Shown here piece after piece: positions 44,806-53,187 of a DNA stretch of 64,000 bases. A program made the translations under genes and the position numbers. Within the stretch, counting starts at the first letter, position 1, and each line of letters opens with the position of its first letter. The notes under the pieces were generated by a model. That model ran no database searches and had not been told where the DNA came from. It saw only the letters and a program-made list of their open reading frames with translations. The stretch is from Frondihabitans sp. Leaf304 (lineage in GTDB: Bacteria; Actinomycetota; Actinomycetes; Actinomycetales; Microbacteriaceae): assembly GCF_001423105.1 (NCBI RefSeq), contig NZ_LMNV01000002.1:640543-704542 (forward strand). Direction: 5' to 3'.

Positions 44806-45483
44806 GTGCCTGACTCCGAAGGACGAATTCGTCTCGCCCTCGTCGACGATCACAAGATGCTGCTCGGGGCCCTGAGCGAATGGATTCGCGGCGCCGCAAG
44901 CGACATCTCCATGGTCGCCGCGGTCGCATCCTGGCCCGAGCTGCTCACGCACCCGGAGTTTCCGGTCGACGTCGTCCTCCTCGACCTCGACCTCAAAGAC
45001 AACCTCCCGATCTCTCTCAAGATCTCGACTCTCAAGACGGCCGGCGTCAAGACCGTCCTGATGAGCACGTACTCCGAGCCGAATGTGGTCCGCGAGGCAC
45101 TCGCTGCCGGTGCCCTCGGCTACCTCGTCAAGAGCGAAGACGCCGAGATGATCGTCGAGGCGATCCGCACGGCCTCGATCGGCGAGTCGTACATCTCGGC
45201 CGAGCTCGACCTCGCCTTGAACGCCTCCGAGGTCGGCGGTGTGCCGAAGCTCTCCGCCCAGGAGCGCCGCGTCATGGCGCTCTACGGCGGTGGCGAACCC
45301 GTCAAGGCGGTCGCGTACCAGCTCGGCATCTCCGAAGAGACCGCGAAGTCGTACCTCAAGCGCATCCGCGAGAAGTACCGCGTCGCCGGCTTCGACGTGG
45401 GCACCAAAGTCGCCCTGCGGAAGCGCGCCATCCAAGACGGCATCCTTCTGCAGACCGACGATGCCGGGCCGACCGGCTTCTAG
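44806..45483 (+). CDS. LuxR-type response regulator
   Basis: A 225-residue regulator. The receiver has VDDHK (acidic pocket) and VVLLDLDLKDN (phospho-Asp60), then LVKSEDAEMIVEAI. The C-terminal LuxR helix-turn-helix spans about 158-222 (LSAQERRVMALYGGGEPVKA, then LGISEETAKSYLKRIREKY). GTG 44806 follows AGAGAGAAACCA; an upstream ATG at 44740 lacks support. It should be phosphorylated by the kinase at 42292. A long palindrome follows the stop. Confidence 0.9.
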   Translation: MPDSEGRIRLALVDDHKMLLGALSEWIRGAASDISMVAAVASWPELLTHPEFPVDVVLLDLDLKDNLPISLKISTLKTAGVKTVLMSTYSEPNVVREALAAGALGYLVKSEDAEMIVEAIRTASIGESYISAELDLALNASEVGGVPKLSAQERRVMALYGGGEPVKAVAYQLGISEETAKSYLKRIREKYRVAGFDVGTKVALRKRAIQDGILLQTDDAGPTGF

Positions 45484-45493
45484 GACCCACACT

Positions 45494-45533
45494 GTCGATC
45501 CACGTCTTCTCGACCGAGAAGACGTGGATCGAC
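45494..45533. terminator. Perfect 19-bp palindrome at a convergent junction
   Basis: GTCGATCCACGTCTTCTCG (45494-45512) and its exact reverse complement (45515-45533) are separated by two bases, between the convergent response-regulator and MFS genes (11 and 5 bases away). A bidirectional terminator is likely, although there is no T-run. Confidence 0.75.
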
Positions 45534-45537
45534 GTCG

Positions 45538-46833
45538 TTACAGGCCGGCGACGGGCACCGGCTGAGTTCGGGGCGAACGATCCGCGGAGCCGATCGACGA
45601 ACCGCCGGATCCTGCGCTGCCCGACCCCGAGTTGCCCCGACCCCGCCGATCGACCGCGAAGCTGATCGTCACGAGCACGACTCCGGCCGAGGCCAGAATC
45701 GCCCCGACCCATGCGGGTGAACCCACGCCGAGGCCTGCTGCGAGGACGACCCCGCCGAGGTAGGCGCCGAGGCTGTTGCCGAGGTTGAACGACGAGTGGT
45801 TGAGCGCTGCACCGATCACCTGCGCGTCGCCCGAGACCTCCATGAGGCGCGACTGGATAGCCGGGTTGATCACCGAGCTGAAGAAGCCGAGTAGGAAAGC
45901 GAAGACGAAGATGCCGATCAGCATCTCGCTGGTCAGGGCGTAGCCGATCAGCGCCACCAGGAGGCCACCGAAGCCGAAGTAGATCGTTCGGCGGAGGTTG
46001 GTGTCGGCACCCCAGCCGCCGAGCAGGTTGCCGATGGTCATGCCGACGCCCACGGCGACGAGCACGAACGGCACCCACCCCTCGGGCATGCCGGCACCCT
46101 CGGTGACGGCGGTCGACACGTAGCTGTAGACGGCGAAGAATCCGCCGAACCCGATCGCGCCGACGCCCATCACGAGCCAGACCTGCGGCCGGCGGAAGGC
46201 GCTGAGCTCACGCCGGATCGAAGCCCCCTCGGCGGCCGGCTGATGCGGCAGCGCCAGGGCCACGGCGAAGAAGGTGAGAGCGAAGATGAGGGCTACCGCG
46301 CCGTAGGCCACCCGCCAGCCGGCTGCCTGGCCGAGCGCGGTGATGAGCGGGACGCCGACGATGTTGGAGATGGTGAGACCCGCCATGACGAACGCGACGC
46401 CCTTGCCGCGATTGCCCGGGCCCATGAGATTGGCCGCAGCCAGCGACGCGATACCGAAGTACGCCCCGTGCGGGAGCCCGGCGACAAAGCGTGCGAGCAC
46501 GACGAGCCCGAACGACGGCAGAATCGCACTCGCGATCGTCCCGACCAGGAACGCGGCGAGCAGAATCAGCAGCAGCTTCTTGCGCGGCAGGTGCGAGGTC
46601 GTCGCCGCGATGGTCGGGGCACCGACCACCACCCCGAGCGCGTAGGCGCTGATCATGATGCCGGCGTGCGCGGTGGCGTCTTCCACCGAGCTGGCGTAGA
46701 GGCCGGGGAGGAGGTCGCGAGCGATGTTCGGCAGGAGCCCCATGGCGACGAACTCGGTGGCACCGATGCCGAAGCCGCCCATCGCGAGGGAGAGGAGCGC
46801 GAAGCGCCTCCGGCGGGGTGAGATCTGAGGCAC
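45538..46833 (-). CDS. MFS transporter, DHA1 (AraJ/Cmx-like) family
   Basis: A 431-residue permease with 12 predicted hydrophobic segments. The DHA1 features are GIGATEFVAMGLLPNIARDL near the N-terminus and the motif HLPRKKLLL after helix 2. Relatives include arabinose-efflux and chloramphenicol exporters; the substrate is not readable. The last 35 residues are Ser/Gly-rich and hydrophilic. Single gene, with its stop adjoining the 19-bp palindrome. Confidence 0.9.
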   Translation of the reverse strand: MPQISPRRRRFALLSLAMGGFGIGATEFVAMGLLPNIARDLLPGLYASSVEDATAHAGIMISAYALGVVVGAPTIAATTSHLPRKKLLLILLAAFLVGTIASAILPSFGLVVLARFVAGLPHGAYFGIASLAAANLMGPGNRGKGVAFVMAGLTISNIVGVPLITALGQAAGWRVAYGAVALIFALTFFAVALALPHQPAAEGASIRRELSAFRRPQVWLVMGVGAIGFGGFFAVYSYVSTAVTEGAGMPEGWVPFVLVAVGVGMTIGNLLGGWGADTNLRRTIYFGFGGLLVALIGYALTSEMLIGIFVFAFLLGFFSSVINPAIQSRLMEVSGDAQVIGAALNHSSFNLGNSLGAYLGGVVLAAGLGVGSPAWVGAILASAGVVLVTISFAVDRRGRGNSGSGSAGSGGSSIGSADRSPRTQPVPVAGL

Positions 46834-46917
46834 GGGAAGACAGCCATTTCGTCGTCGGAAAGGGGATCGACAACTCGCCGTCGAGTCGTGCGGGAGCGGT
46901 TGTTCTCCCAGTCGATT

Positions 46918-47232
46918 CTAAGCCTCGCCGAGAGCCCGTTCGAGTCGCTCGATCTTGCCGTCGAGCTCGCCGGTGTGCCCCGGACGGATGTCGGCCTTCA
47001 GCACGAGAGAGACGCGACGCCCGAACGGCGCCACGGCCTCGGTCGCAGCCTTGACGACGGCCATCACCTCATCCCACTCCCCCTCGATCTCGGTGAACAT
47101 CGACGAGGTGCGGTTCGGCAGGCCGGAGTCGCGCACGACCTTGACGGCGGCAGCCACTGCGTCGTGCACGGAATCGGGCTCGGAGCCTGCGGGCGGCCCA
47201 CCGGAGGGAGAAACGCTGAATGCGACGATCAT
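46918..47232 (-). CDS. Thiamine-binding (MTH1187/YkoF-type) protein
   Basis: A 104-residue ferredoxin-like fold protein of the UPF0045/thiamine-binding family: MIVAFSVSPSG, MFTEIEGEWDEVMAVVKAAT and SLVLKADIRPGHTGELDGKI are its usual blocks. Some relatives bind thiamine or its precursor. ATG 47232 overlaps the stop of the GT87 gene (ATGA), an odd pairing for the two functions. Confidence 0.85.
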   Translation of the reverse strand: MIVAFSVSPSGGPPAGSEPDSVHDAVAAAVKVVRDSGLPNRTSSMFTEIEGEWDEVMAVVKAATEAVAPFGRRVSLVLKADIRPGHTGELDGKIERLERALGEA

Positions 47233-48476
47233 GGCTTCATCCTCGCATTCGTCGCCCCGACCCCGCCGAAGTTCTCCCCAGGGCGGCCAGCGACGACGAT
47301 CGCCCGCGCGGCGACGACGAGGAGAGTCACGAGAAGCACGTTGCGGAGGGTTGCGACGACGACCATCCACGGCAGGGCCATGACCAGGGCGTCGTACTGC
47401 CAGGGGTAGATGACCTGGGTGAGGCCGGCGATCAGCACGGTGAGAATGCTCGGCGCTGTGAAGCGACGGCCGAGAGTCGCGAGTCCGAGCACCACCGGTG
47501 CCGCCAACCACGCCTCGTACTGAGGCGACCCCACCTTGTTGGTGACGATGAACGCCGTGGTCAGGGCGAGGGCGAGCGGGGGCAGCAGGATCACGGCCGG
47601 TGCCCCGCGGCGAGTGGCGACGATGCCGAGGGCGACGAGTAGCAGGAGCGCCAGCACCATGATCGGCGTCGTGGCGGCGGCAGCCAACCCTGAGCCGGGC
47701 CCCGTCACCTGGTACGTGAGCAGCGTCTGATCGAACGTGGTCGAGACTCCTGCGGCTCCGAGCGCCTCAGCCCACAGCCAGAACGTGGTGATCGGTGCCT
47801 CCAACTGCAGCCCGCGCCCGGTCTGCTTGCCGACGAACCCCGCGATGCCGGCCAGGTTGCCCCCGCCGAGCACAGCGGCGAGCACGATCGCAAGGCTCGT
47901 CGTGGCGGCGGCGGCGAGCACCCGGATCCTTCGTCTCTCGGCGATCACGACCGCCAGAATCAGGGCGAACGGCCAGACCTTGATCCAGGTGGCCAGAGCG
48001 AGGAGAACGCCCGCCACCCCCGGGCGCCGAGCGGCGACGAGCAGGCCCGCGATCGCGAGCGGCACTGTGATGCTGTCGATCCGACCGACGGCGATCGGGC
48101 CGAGCGCCAGCAGGTAGGCGAGCCACCAGAAGCCGGCGACGAGGTGCCGCCGAGATCGGCCGCTGACGATGACCCCGAGGGCAATTGCGTCGAGCAGCGC
48201 CACCAGCACGAGCCACGCCTCCGAGTAGTGGTCGAAGCCGGCAGCCGCTGCGGCGAGCATGGGCACGAGTGCGGCCGTCGGGTACACCCAGGCGAGGTCG
48301 ACACCGACCCAGCCGTCGCCGAGAGAACCCCGAAGGATCCAGTCGCGATACACGGTCGACACGTCGTTCAGGGGCGTGTGCGGGCCGTTCCACACGGCGA
48401 CCGACAGCCACGCGTGCACCGCCAGAAACGTGACCCAGAGCAGCACCATCGGCAGCAGGGCTCGAATGCGGGTCAC
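47229..48476 (-). CDS. GT87/DUF2029-type membrane glycosyltransferase
   Basis: A 415-residue integral membrane protein with about ten hydrophobic segments. STVYRDWILRGSLGDGWVGVDLAWVYPTAAL after the first helix, GRIDSITVPLAIAGLLVA and LATWIKVWPFALIL are typical of polyprenol-phosphate-dependent mannosyltransferase-like GT-C enzymes (PimE relatives). It likely builds an envelope glycan or glycolipid; acceptor unknown. The C-terminal tail is short and polar. It overlaps the thiamine-binding gene by four bases. Confidence 0.8.
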   Translation of the reverse strand: MTRIRALLPMVLLWVTFLAVHAWLSVAVWNGPHTPLNDVSTVYRDWILRGSLGDGWVGVDLAWVYPTAALVPMLAAAAAGFDHYSEAWLVLVALLDAIALGVIVSGRSRRHLVAGFWWLAYLLALGPIAVGRIDSITVPLAIAGLLVAARRPGVAGVLLALATWIKVWPFALILAVVIAERRRIRVLAAAATTSLAIVLAAVLGGGNLAGIAGFVGKQTGRGLQLEAPITTFWLWAEALGAAGVSTTFDQTLLTYQVTGPGSGLAAAATTPIMVLALLLLVALGIVATRRGAPAVILLPPLALALTTAFIVTNKVGSPQYEAWLAAPVVLGLATLGRRFTAPSILTVLIAGLTQVIYPWQYDALVMALPWMVVVATLRNVLLVTLLVVAARAIVVAGRPGENFGGVGATNARMKP

Positions 48477-48568
48477 CCTCGAAGGCTAGCGAACCGACAC
48501 GTGCCGCTAAGCCTGCACGGCCTGCACGCTTTCAGGACTCGGCAAGGGTGACGCGTCATCGTTTTGGC

Positions 48569-49258
48569 ATGAAGAGACGAAGCAAGGTCCTCATCGGTGT
48601 GGCAGCGGGAGTCGTCGTGGTCGGCGGAGTCGTCGCCATCGCCGGTCCCGCTTTCTACCGCGATGTCATCGTCGGGGAGCCCGAGGCCGCGCCCACCGTG
48701 TCCGTCACGCCGGGCGACTCCGCACTCGCCGGGTCCGACCTCACCGGGTCATGGAGCGTCGGATCGGGCAGTACCGCCGGCTACCGGGTCGACGAGGTGT
48801 TGAACGGCACCGACGTGACCGTGGTCGGCAAGACCTCCGACGTCACCGGCACGGTCGACTTCGACTCCGACTCGATCACCAAGGCCGACATCACGGTCGA
48901 CGTCGCGTCGATCGCCACCGATAGCACGAGTCGCGACGAGTACTTCCGCACCTCCGCGCTCGAGACCGACATCCACCCCGACGCGACATTCACGCTCACC
49001 TCACCCCTCGACACCGGCGATCTCTCGGACGGCGACGTGACGAAGTTCACGGCCACCGGCAAACTCACCATGCACGGCGTCACCAAGACGGTCTCGGTGC
49101 CAATGCAGGCGGCGCTGTCGGGCGACGGCGCCGAAGTGAGCGGGTCGATCCCCGTCACCTTCGCCGACTACAAGGTCGCAGCGCCCAGCCTCGGCTTCGT
49201 CAAGGTCGAAGACTCCGGTTCGGTGGAGTTTTTGCTGAAGGCGTCGCCCGCAGCCTGA
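48569..49258 (+). CDS. YceI-family lipocalin-like membrane-anchored protein
   Basis: About 229 residues. An N-terminal membrane anchor (KVLIGVAAGVVVVGGVVAIAG) is followed by the YceI domain from LTGSWSVGSGSTAGYRVDE to the C-terminus, including ATGKLTMHGVTKTVSVP. Relatives bind isoprenoids such as polyprenyl chains. ATG 48569 is used; a GTG at 48548 would add seven residues and neither has a well-placed SD. It converges on the nnrD-like gene across an inverted repeat. Confidence 0.85.
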   Translation: MKRRSKVLIGVAAGVVVVGGVVAIAGPAFYRDVIVGEPEAAPTVSVTPGDSALAGSDLTGSWSVGSGSTAGYRVDEVLNGTDVTVVGKTSDVTGTVDFDSDSITKADITVDVASIATDSTSRDEYFRTSALETDIHPDATFTLTSPLDTGDLSDGDVTKFTATGKLTMHGVTKTVSVPMQAALSGDGAEVSGSIPVTFADYKVAAPSLGFVKVEDSGSVEFLLKASPAA

Positions 49259-49277
49259 TCTCCGCCCACCCGCCAGC

Positions 49278-49338
49278 GTGAGAGCGATCCGCCACCCGCC
49301 GCCGCCGCCGCCGGCCTGCGGGAGCGGATCGCTCTCAC
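49278..49338. repeat. Long intergenic inverted repeat, family GAGAGCGATCC
   Basis: Perfect 15-bp arms GTGAGAGCGATCCGC (49278-49292) and 49324-49338, extendable outward through CCGC/GCGGG. The loop is a GCC repeat run. It lies between the convergent YceI and nnrD genes and matches 22754-22829 and 9277-9352. Confidence 0.88.
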
Positions 49339-49367
49339 ATTTGCGGGCGCTTCAGCAGCACGACGGA

Positions 49368-50234
49368 TCAGCCCCGGAGCAGCTCGGCAATGGTCGCCGG
49401 CAGTGCGTCGATGAGCCCGAGCACCGTGAGCGGCCCACCGCCCGACGCCCGCTCGGCGGCGAGACCGTGAACGACACTCGCGGTCGCTGCCAATCGCGCG
49501 AGCGCATTCGAGTCGCTCGCGATCTCGTCGGCGTGCGTGGCAACGAGAGCCCCGAGGATCCCGCCCAGCGCATCCCCCGCCCCGGCCGTCGCGAGCCAGG
49601 ACGGCGCACTCGAGGCCACGAGTCGCACCCCGCCGGGTGCGGCGACGTACGTCCGGTGCCCCTTGAGGAGCACCGTCGCGCCCCACTCGTCGGCCACCCG
49701 CGCCGCAGCGTTCGCGGGGTCGTCGGCGACCTCGGAGACCTCCAGCCCGGTGGCTCGGGCGAGCTCGCGGAAGTGCGGTGTGACGACGATCGGCCCGGTC
49801 GCCTGCTCGCGAAGCTGCAGGGCACCCGCGTCGAGCACCATCGGGTTGCCGGTCGCGACCGCCTCGGCGAAGCGGTTCGTCGTGACGCCGTCGAGGGTCG
49901 CCGGGTCGATCCCCGAGCCGAGCAACCAGGCCTGCACGCGACCGGGGCTCGTCACGGCCTCCGGTCGCCGGTGGAGCACGAAATCGGATGCACGGGAGGG
50001 CCCCAGGTAGCGGAGCATGCCGAGGCCCGTGTGCAAAGCGGCATCGACACCAAGCACGGCCGCGCCCGGATACTGGTCTGAGCCGGTCACGACGCCGAGC
50101 ACGCCGCGGCTGTACTTGTCGTCGTTCTCGCGGGGAACCGAGATTGAGCCGCCCGCGTCGGAGGGCGTCCAAGGGGTATACGTGGGTTCGGTCGATGCAG
50201 TCACTCCCCCACGGTAGGCCTGTCGCGTGTTCAC
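49368..50234 (-). CDS. nnrD: ADP/ATP-dependent NAD(P)HX dehydratase (YjeF C-terminal type)
   Basis: Repairs hydrated NAD(P)H by ATP/ADP-dependent dehydration. It has 288 residues, the stand-alone dehydratase domain without the epimerase half. Motifs are SRGVLGVVTGSDQYPGAAVL, LLKGHRTYVAAPGG and TAGAGDALGGILGALVA (the anion-hole Gly-rich block with catalytic Asp). GTG 50234 follows GGAG at five bases; a GTG at 50204 is also possible. It is divergent from the HAD gene at 50258, which is only 23 bases away. Confidence 0.88.
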   Translation of the reverse strand: MNTRQAYRGGVTASTEPTYTPWTPSDAGGSISVPRENDDKYSRGVLGVVTGSDQYPGAAVLGVDAALHTGLGMLRYLGPSRASDFVLHRRPEAVTSPGRVQAWLLGSGIDPATLDGVTTNRFAEAVATGNPMVLDAGALQLREQATGPIVVTPHFRELARATGLEVSEVADDPANAAARVADEWGATVLLKGHRTYVAAPGGVRLVASSAPSWLATAGAGDALGGILGALVATHADEIASDSNALARLAATASVVHGLAAERASGGGPLTVLGLIDALPATIAELLRG

Positions 50235-50257
50235 CGGGCTCCGCTAGCGTGACTGGC

Positions 50258-50908
50258 ATGTCTTTGTCGATTCCGGGCCGCACGATCGTTTTCGACTACG
50301 GCGAGGTGATCAGCGTGTCGCCTCCGGCTTCGGCTCGCACCGAAGTGGAGCGCCTCGCCGGGGTTGCCGCTGAGGGGCTGTGGCGCAGCTACGACGCGCA
50401 CCGCGACGCACTCGACTCGGGCGACCTCTCGATCGTCGAGTACTGGCGCCTGATCGCCGCCGAGAACGACACCGAATTCACCCTCGGGCGCATCCACGAG
50501 CTCTGGGCGGTCGACTTCGCCGGGTGGCTCCACCCCGAGCCCGGCACGGTGGCGATCCTCGAAGAGCTGCACGACGGGGGCACGCCGCTCGCCCTCCTCT
50601 CGAACGCCGGCTTCGACTTCGGCTCGCCCTTCCGCTTCGGCCCCGTGGGCACCCTCTTCGACCGGCACTTCGTCAGCGCCGAGATGCACGACTTGAAGCC
50701 GAGCGCCTCCATCTACGAGACCGTTCTGCGCGAGCTCGCGATCACGCCCGGCCAGATGGTCTTCGTCGACAACAAGCGCGTGAATGTGGAGGCGGCCGAA
50801 GCCCTCGGCATCACCGGGCACGTGTTCACGTCGCCCGCCTCGCTCCGGGAGTTCCTCACCGGGCTGGCCGCGTCGGATCCTGCGCTCCCCCTCGACCTGC
50901 CGGAATGA
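50258..50908 (+). CDS. HAD-superfamily hydrolase
   Basis: A 216-residue HAD-like phosphatase. Motif I is VFDYGEVIS, with the second acidic residue replaced by glycine-type chemistry as in the YihX/epoxide-hydrolase-linked subfamily; motif II is ALLSNAG, the lysine is in MHDLKPSASIYE and motif IV is VFVDNKRVNVEAA. The cap domain spans about residues 18-90. ATG 50258 was chosen where homology starts. It lies 27 bases before an old yellow enzyme gene and may be co-transcribed with it. Confidence 0.87.
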   Translation: MSLSIPGRTIVFDYGEVISVSPPASARTEVERLAGVAAEGLWRSYDAHRDALDSGDLSIVEYWRLIAAENDTEFTLGRIHELWAVDFAGWLHPEPGTVAILEELHDGGTPLALLSNAGFDFGSPFRFGPVGTLFDRHFVSAEMHDLKPSASIYETVLRELAITPGQMVFVDNKRVNVEAAEALGITGHVFTSPASLREFLTGLAASDPALPLDLPE

Positions 50909-50935
50909 TCCGCGGCCGACGTCGTTGAAACAGAT

Positions 50936-52027
50936 ATGACTTCGCTCTTCGACCCCATCACGCTGCGCGGAACGACCTTCCGCAACCGCCTCTGGGTACC
51001 CGCCATGTGCCAGTACTCGGCTGAGAACTTCGACGGGATGCCCAGCACCTGGCACCTCGTGCACCTGGGCTCGTTCGCCCGCGGCGGCGCCGGCGCCATC
51101 ATCACCGAGGCGACGGCCGTCGTGCCCGAGGGCCGCATCTCGCCGCAAGACCTGGGCATCTGGAACGACGCGCAGCGCGACGCGTTCCGCCCAATCGTCG
51201 ACTTCGTTCACTCGCAGGGCTCCGCCATCGGCGTGCAGCTCGCCCATGCCGGGCGGAAGGCCTCGACGCCTCGCACCTGGGACGACCAGGTCGGCACGCT
51301 GAACGAGTCGCAGCACGGCTGGAAGACGGTCGGCCCGTCTCCGATCGCGTTCGACGGCTACGACGTTCCCCGCGAGCTGACGACCGAGGAGGTCCGGGGC
51401 GTTGTACAGGCGTTCGTCGACGGTGCCGTCCGATCGCAGCAGGCAGGGTTCGACTTCGTTGAGCTCCACGCCGCCCACGGGTACCTCATGCACGAGTTCC
51501 TCTCGCCGCTCAGCAACCAGCGCACCGACGAGTTCGGCGGATCGCTCGAGAACCTTGCCCGCATCGTGGTCGACGCCGTTCGCGGCATCCGTGCCGCCAC
51601 CGGAGACGACTTCCCGATCCTGGTCCGCTTCTCGGCCACCGACTGGACCGAGGGCGGCTGGGACGAAGCCTCGACCGCGATCGTGTCGGGCTGGGCGCGC
51701 GACGCCGGTGCCGACCTGTTCGACATCTCGTCCGGCGGAAACGTCGCGAAAGCGGAGATCCCGGTGGGCCTCGGCTACCAGGTGCCGCTCGCCGCGTCGG
51801 TCCGCGCCGACGCCGAGGTCGAGACGGGTGCGGTCGGCCTGATCATCGGCGCCGATCAGGCCCAGGCGATCGTCGCCGACGGTGAGTCGGACGTCGTCTT
51901 CGTCGGCCGCGAGTTCCTTCGCGACCCGCACTTCGCCCTCCGGGTCGCGGCCGAGCTGGGCGTCGACCTGCCGTACTACCCGCAGCAGTACCACCGCGCA
52001 CCGTTCCACGTGTCGCAGCCGGCGTAG
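50936..52027 (+). CDS. Old yellow enzyme family NADH:flavin oxidoreductase (YqjM-like)
   Basis: A 363-residue FMN ene-reductase. FKNRLWVPAMCQYSAE-type start (RNRLWVPAMCQYSA, Cys at about 25, which tunes FMN in YqjM), QLAHAGRKAS, ELHAAHGYLMHEFLSPLSNQ (substrate-binding His) and VGREFLRDPHFAL are all present. It reduces activated alkenes or nitro compounds with NAD(P)H; the natural substrate is unknown. No strong SD precedes the ATG. Confidence 0.94.
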   Translation: MTSLFDPITLRGTTFRNRLWVPAMCQYSAENFDGMPSTWHLVHLGSFARGGAGAIITEATAVVPEGRISPQDLGIWNDAQRDAFRPIVDFVHSQGSAIGVQLAHAGRKASTPRTWDDQVGTLNESQHGWKTVGPSPIAFDGYDVPRELTTEEVRGVVQAFVDGAVRSQQAGFDFVELHAAHGYLMHEFLSPLSNQRTDEFGGSLENLARIVVDAVRGIRAATGDDFPILVRFSATDWTEGGWDEASTAIVSGWARDAGADLFDISSGGNVAKAEIPVGLGYQVPLAASVRADAEVETGAVGLIIGADQAQAIVADGESDVVFVGREFLRDPHFALRVAAELGVDLPYYPQQYHRAPFHVSQPA

Positions 52028-52064
52028 CTGGCCCACCGGCGTAGCCCACCGCGCCGGCGGCGCC

Positions 52065-52118
52065 GAGTGACGCGAAATGCCCCCTGCACACGCGTGCAGG
52101 GGGCATTTGCCGTCACTC
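52065..52118. repeat. Long intergenic inverted repeat, AAATG family
   Basis: Arms 52065-52089 and 52094-52118 match at 23 of 25 positions (GAGTGACGCGAAATGCCCCC at the outer end), with a four-base loop, the tightest hairpin of the set. It lies between the convergent OYE and CNNM genes and resembles 18599-18660. Confidence 0.92.
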
Positions 52119-52146
52119 GCGGATCGCAGCCACGGCAGACACCGCG

Positions 52147-53187
52147 CTACCGACGCCTGGTGGCGTCCTGCACCTCGCCGATGAGCTCCTCGATGATGTC
52201 TTCGAGGAACAGCACGCCGCGGGTCGTACCCCGCTCGTCGAACGACCGCGCGACGTGCACTCCGGCACGGCGCATGGTCGCGAGGGCGTCTTCGAGTTCG
52301 GTGCCCTCGTAGATCGAGATCAGCTGCCGGATCCGCTTCGGAGGCACAGGATCCGAGTACTCGTCATCGGCGAGATCGATCACGTCTTTGAGGTGGAGAT
52401 ACCCGGTCGGCTCGGACTGCTCGTTGACGAGCACGTACCGCGAGAATCCGCTCTGCGCCACGGCTCGCTCGACCTCGGCCGGCGTCGCCGCCTCATCGAG
52501 CGTCACCAGCGACGGCAGGGCCACCGCGACGTCGGAGACCTTCTTCTCGGTGAACTCGAACGCGGCGGTGAGCGCACCCGTCGTATCGCGGAGCACGCCC
52601 TCGCGCTGCGACTGAGCGACGATCGTCTGCACCTCTTCGACGGTGAACGCGCTGGTGGCCTCGTCTTTCGGCTCGACGCCGAAAGCCTTGATGATGCAGT
52701 TCGTCACCCAGTTCAGCGACCGGATCACGACGCTGAAGATGCGTCCGACGAACACCAGCGGCGGGGCGAGCAGGAGTGCTGCGCGGTCGGGCACCGAGAA
52801 CGAGAGGTTCTTCGGCACCATCTCGCCGAAGACGACGTGGAGGAACGACACCAGCAGCAGCGTGATGATGAAACCGACGGTGTCGACCAACTCGGTCGAG
52901 AGGCCGGTCAGGTGCAACGGCCCTTCGAGCAGGTGGTGGATCGAGGGCTCCGAGACGTTCAGGATCAGCAGCGAGCACACGGTGATGCCGAGCTGGCTGG
53001 TCGCGAGCATGAGCGTCGCGTGCTCCATCGCCCAGAGCGTAGTCTTGGCCGCACGGTTGCCGGCCTCCGCCTTGGGTTCGATCGACGACCGCCGCGCCGA
53101 GATGACGGCAAATTCGGCGCCGACGAAGAAGGCGTTGCCGAGCAGCAGCACGACCAGCCAGACGATTCCCCACCAGTCGCTGCTCAT
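52147..53187 (-). CDS. CNNM/DUF21 membrane protein with CBS domains, short form
   Basis: A 346-residue transporter-like protein. The DUF21/CNNM membrane domain (about 1-190, with ISARRSSIEPKAEAGNRAAK and TSQLGITVCSLLILNVSEP) is followed by a CBS pair (about 205-335, RYVLVNEQSEPTGYLHLKDV). It stops just after the second CBS domain and lacks the CorC_HlyC module that its neighbour has. Homologues export or sense Mg2+/Co2+ or act in haemolysin-like complexes. It overlaps the longer paralogue by four bases (ATGA). Confidence 0.9.
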   Translation of the reverse strand: MSSDWWGIVWLVVLLLGNAFFVGAEFAVISARRSSIEPKAEAGNRAAKTTLWAMEHATLMLATSQLGITVCSLLILNVSEPSIHHLLEGPLHLTGLSTELVDTVGFIITLLLVSFLHVVFGEMVPKNLSFSVPDRAALLLAPPLVFVGRIFSVVIRSLNWVTNCIIKAFGVEPKDEATSAFTVEEVQTIVAQSQREGVLRDTTGALTAAFEFTEKKVSDVAVALPSLVTLDEAATPAEVERAVAQSGFSRYVLVNEQSEPTGYLHLKDVIDLADDEYSDPVPPKRIRQLISIYEGTELEDALATMRRAGVHVARSFDERGTTRGVLFLEDIIEELIGEVQDATRRR

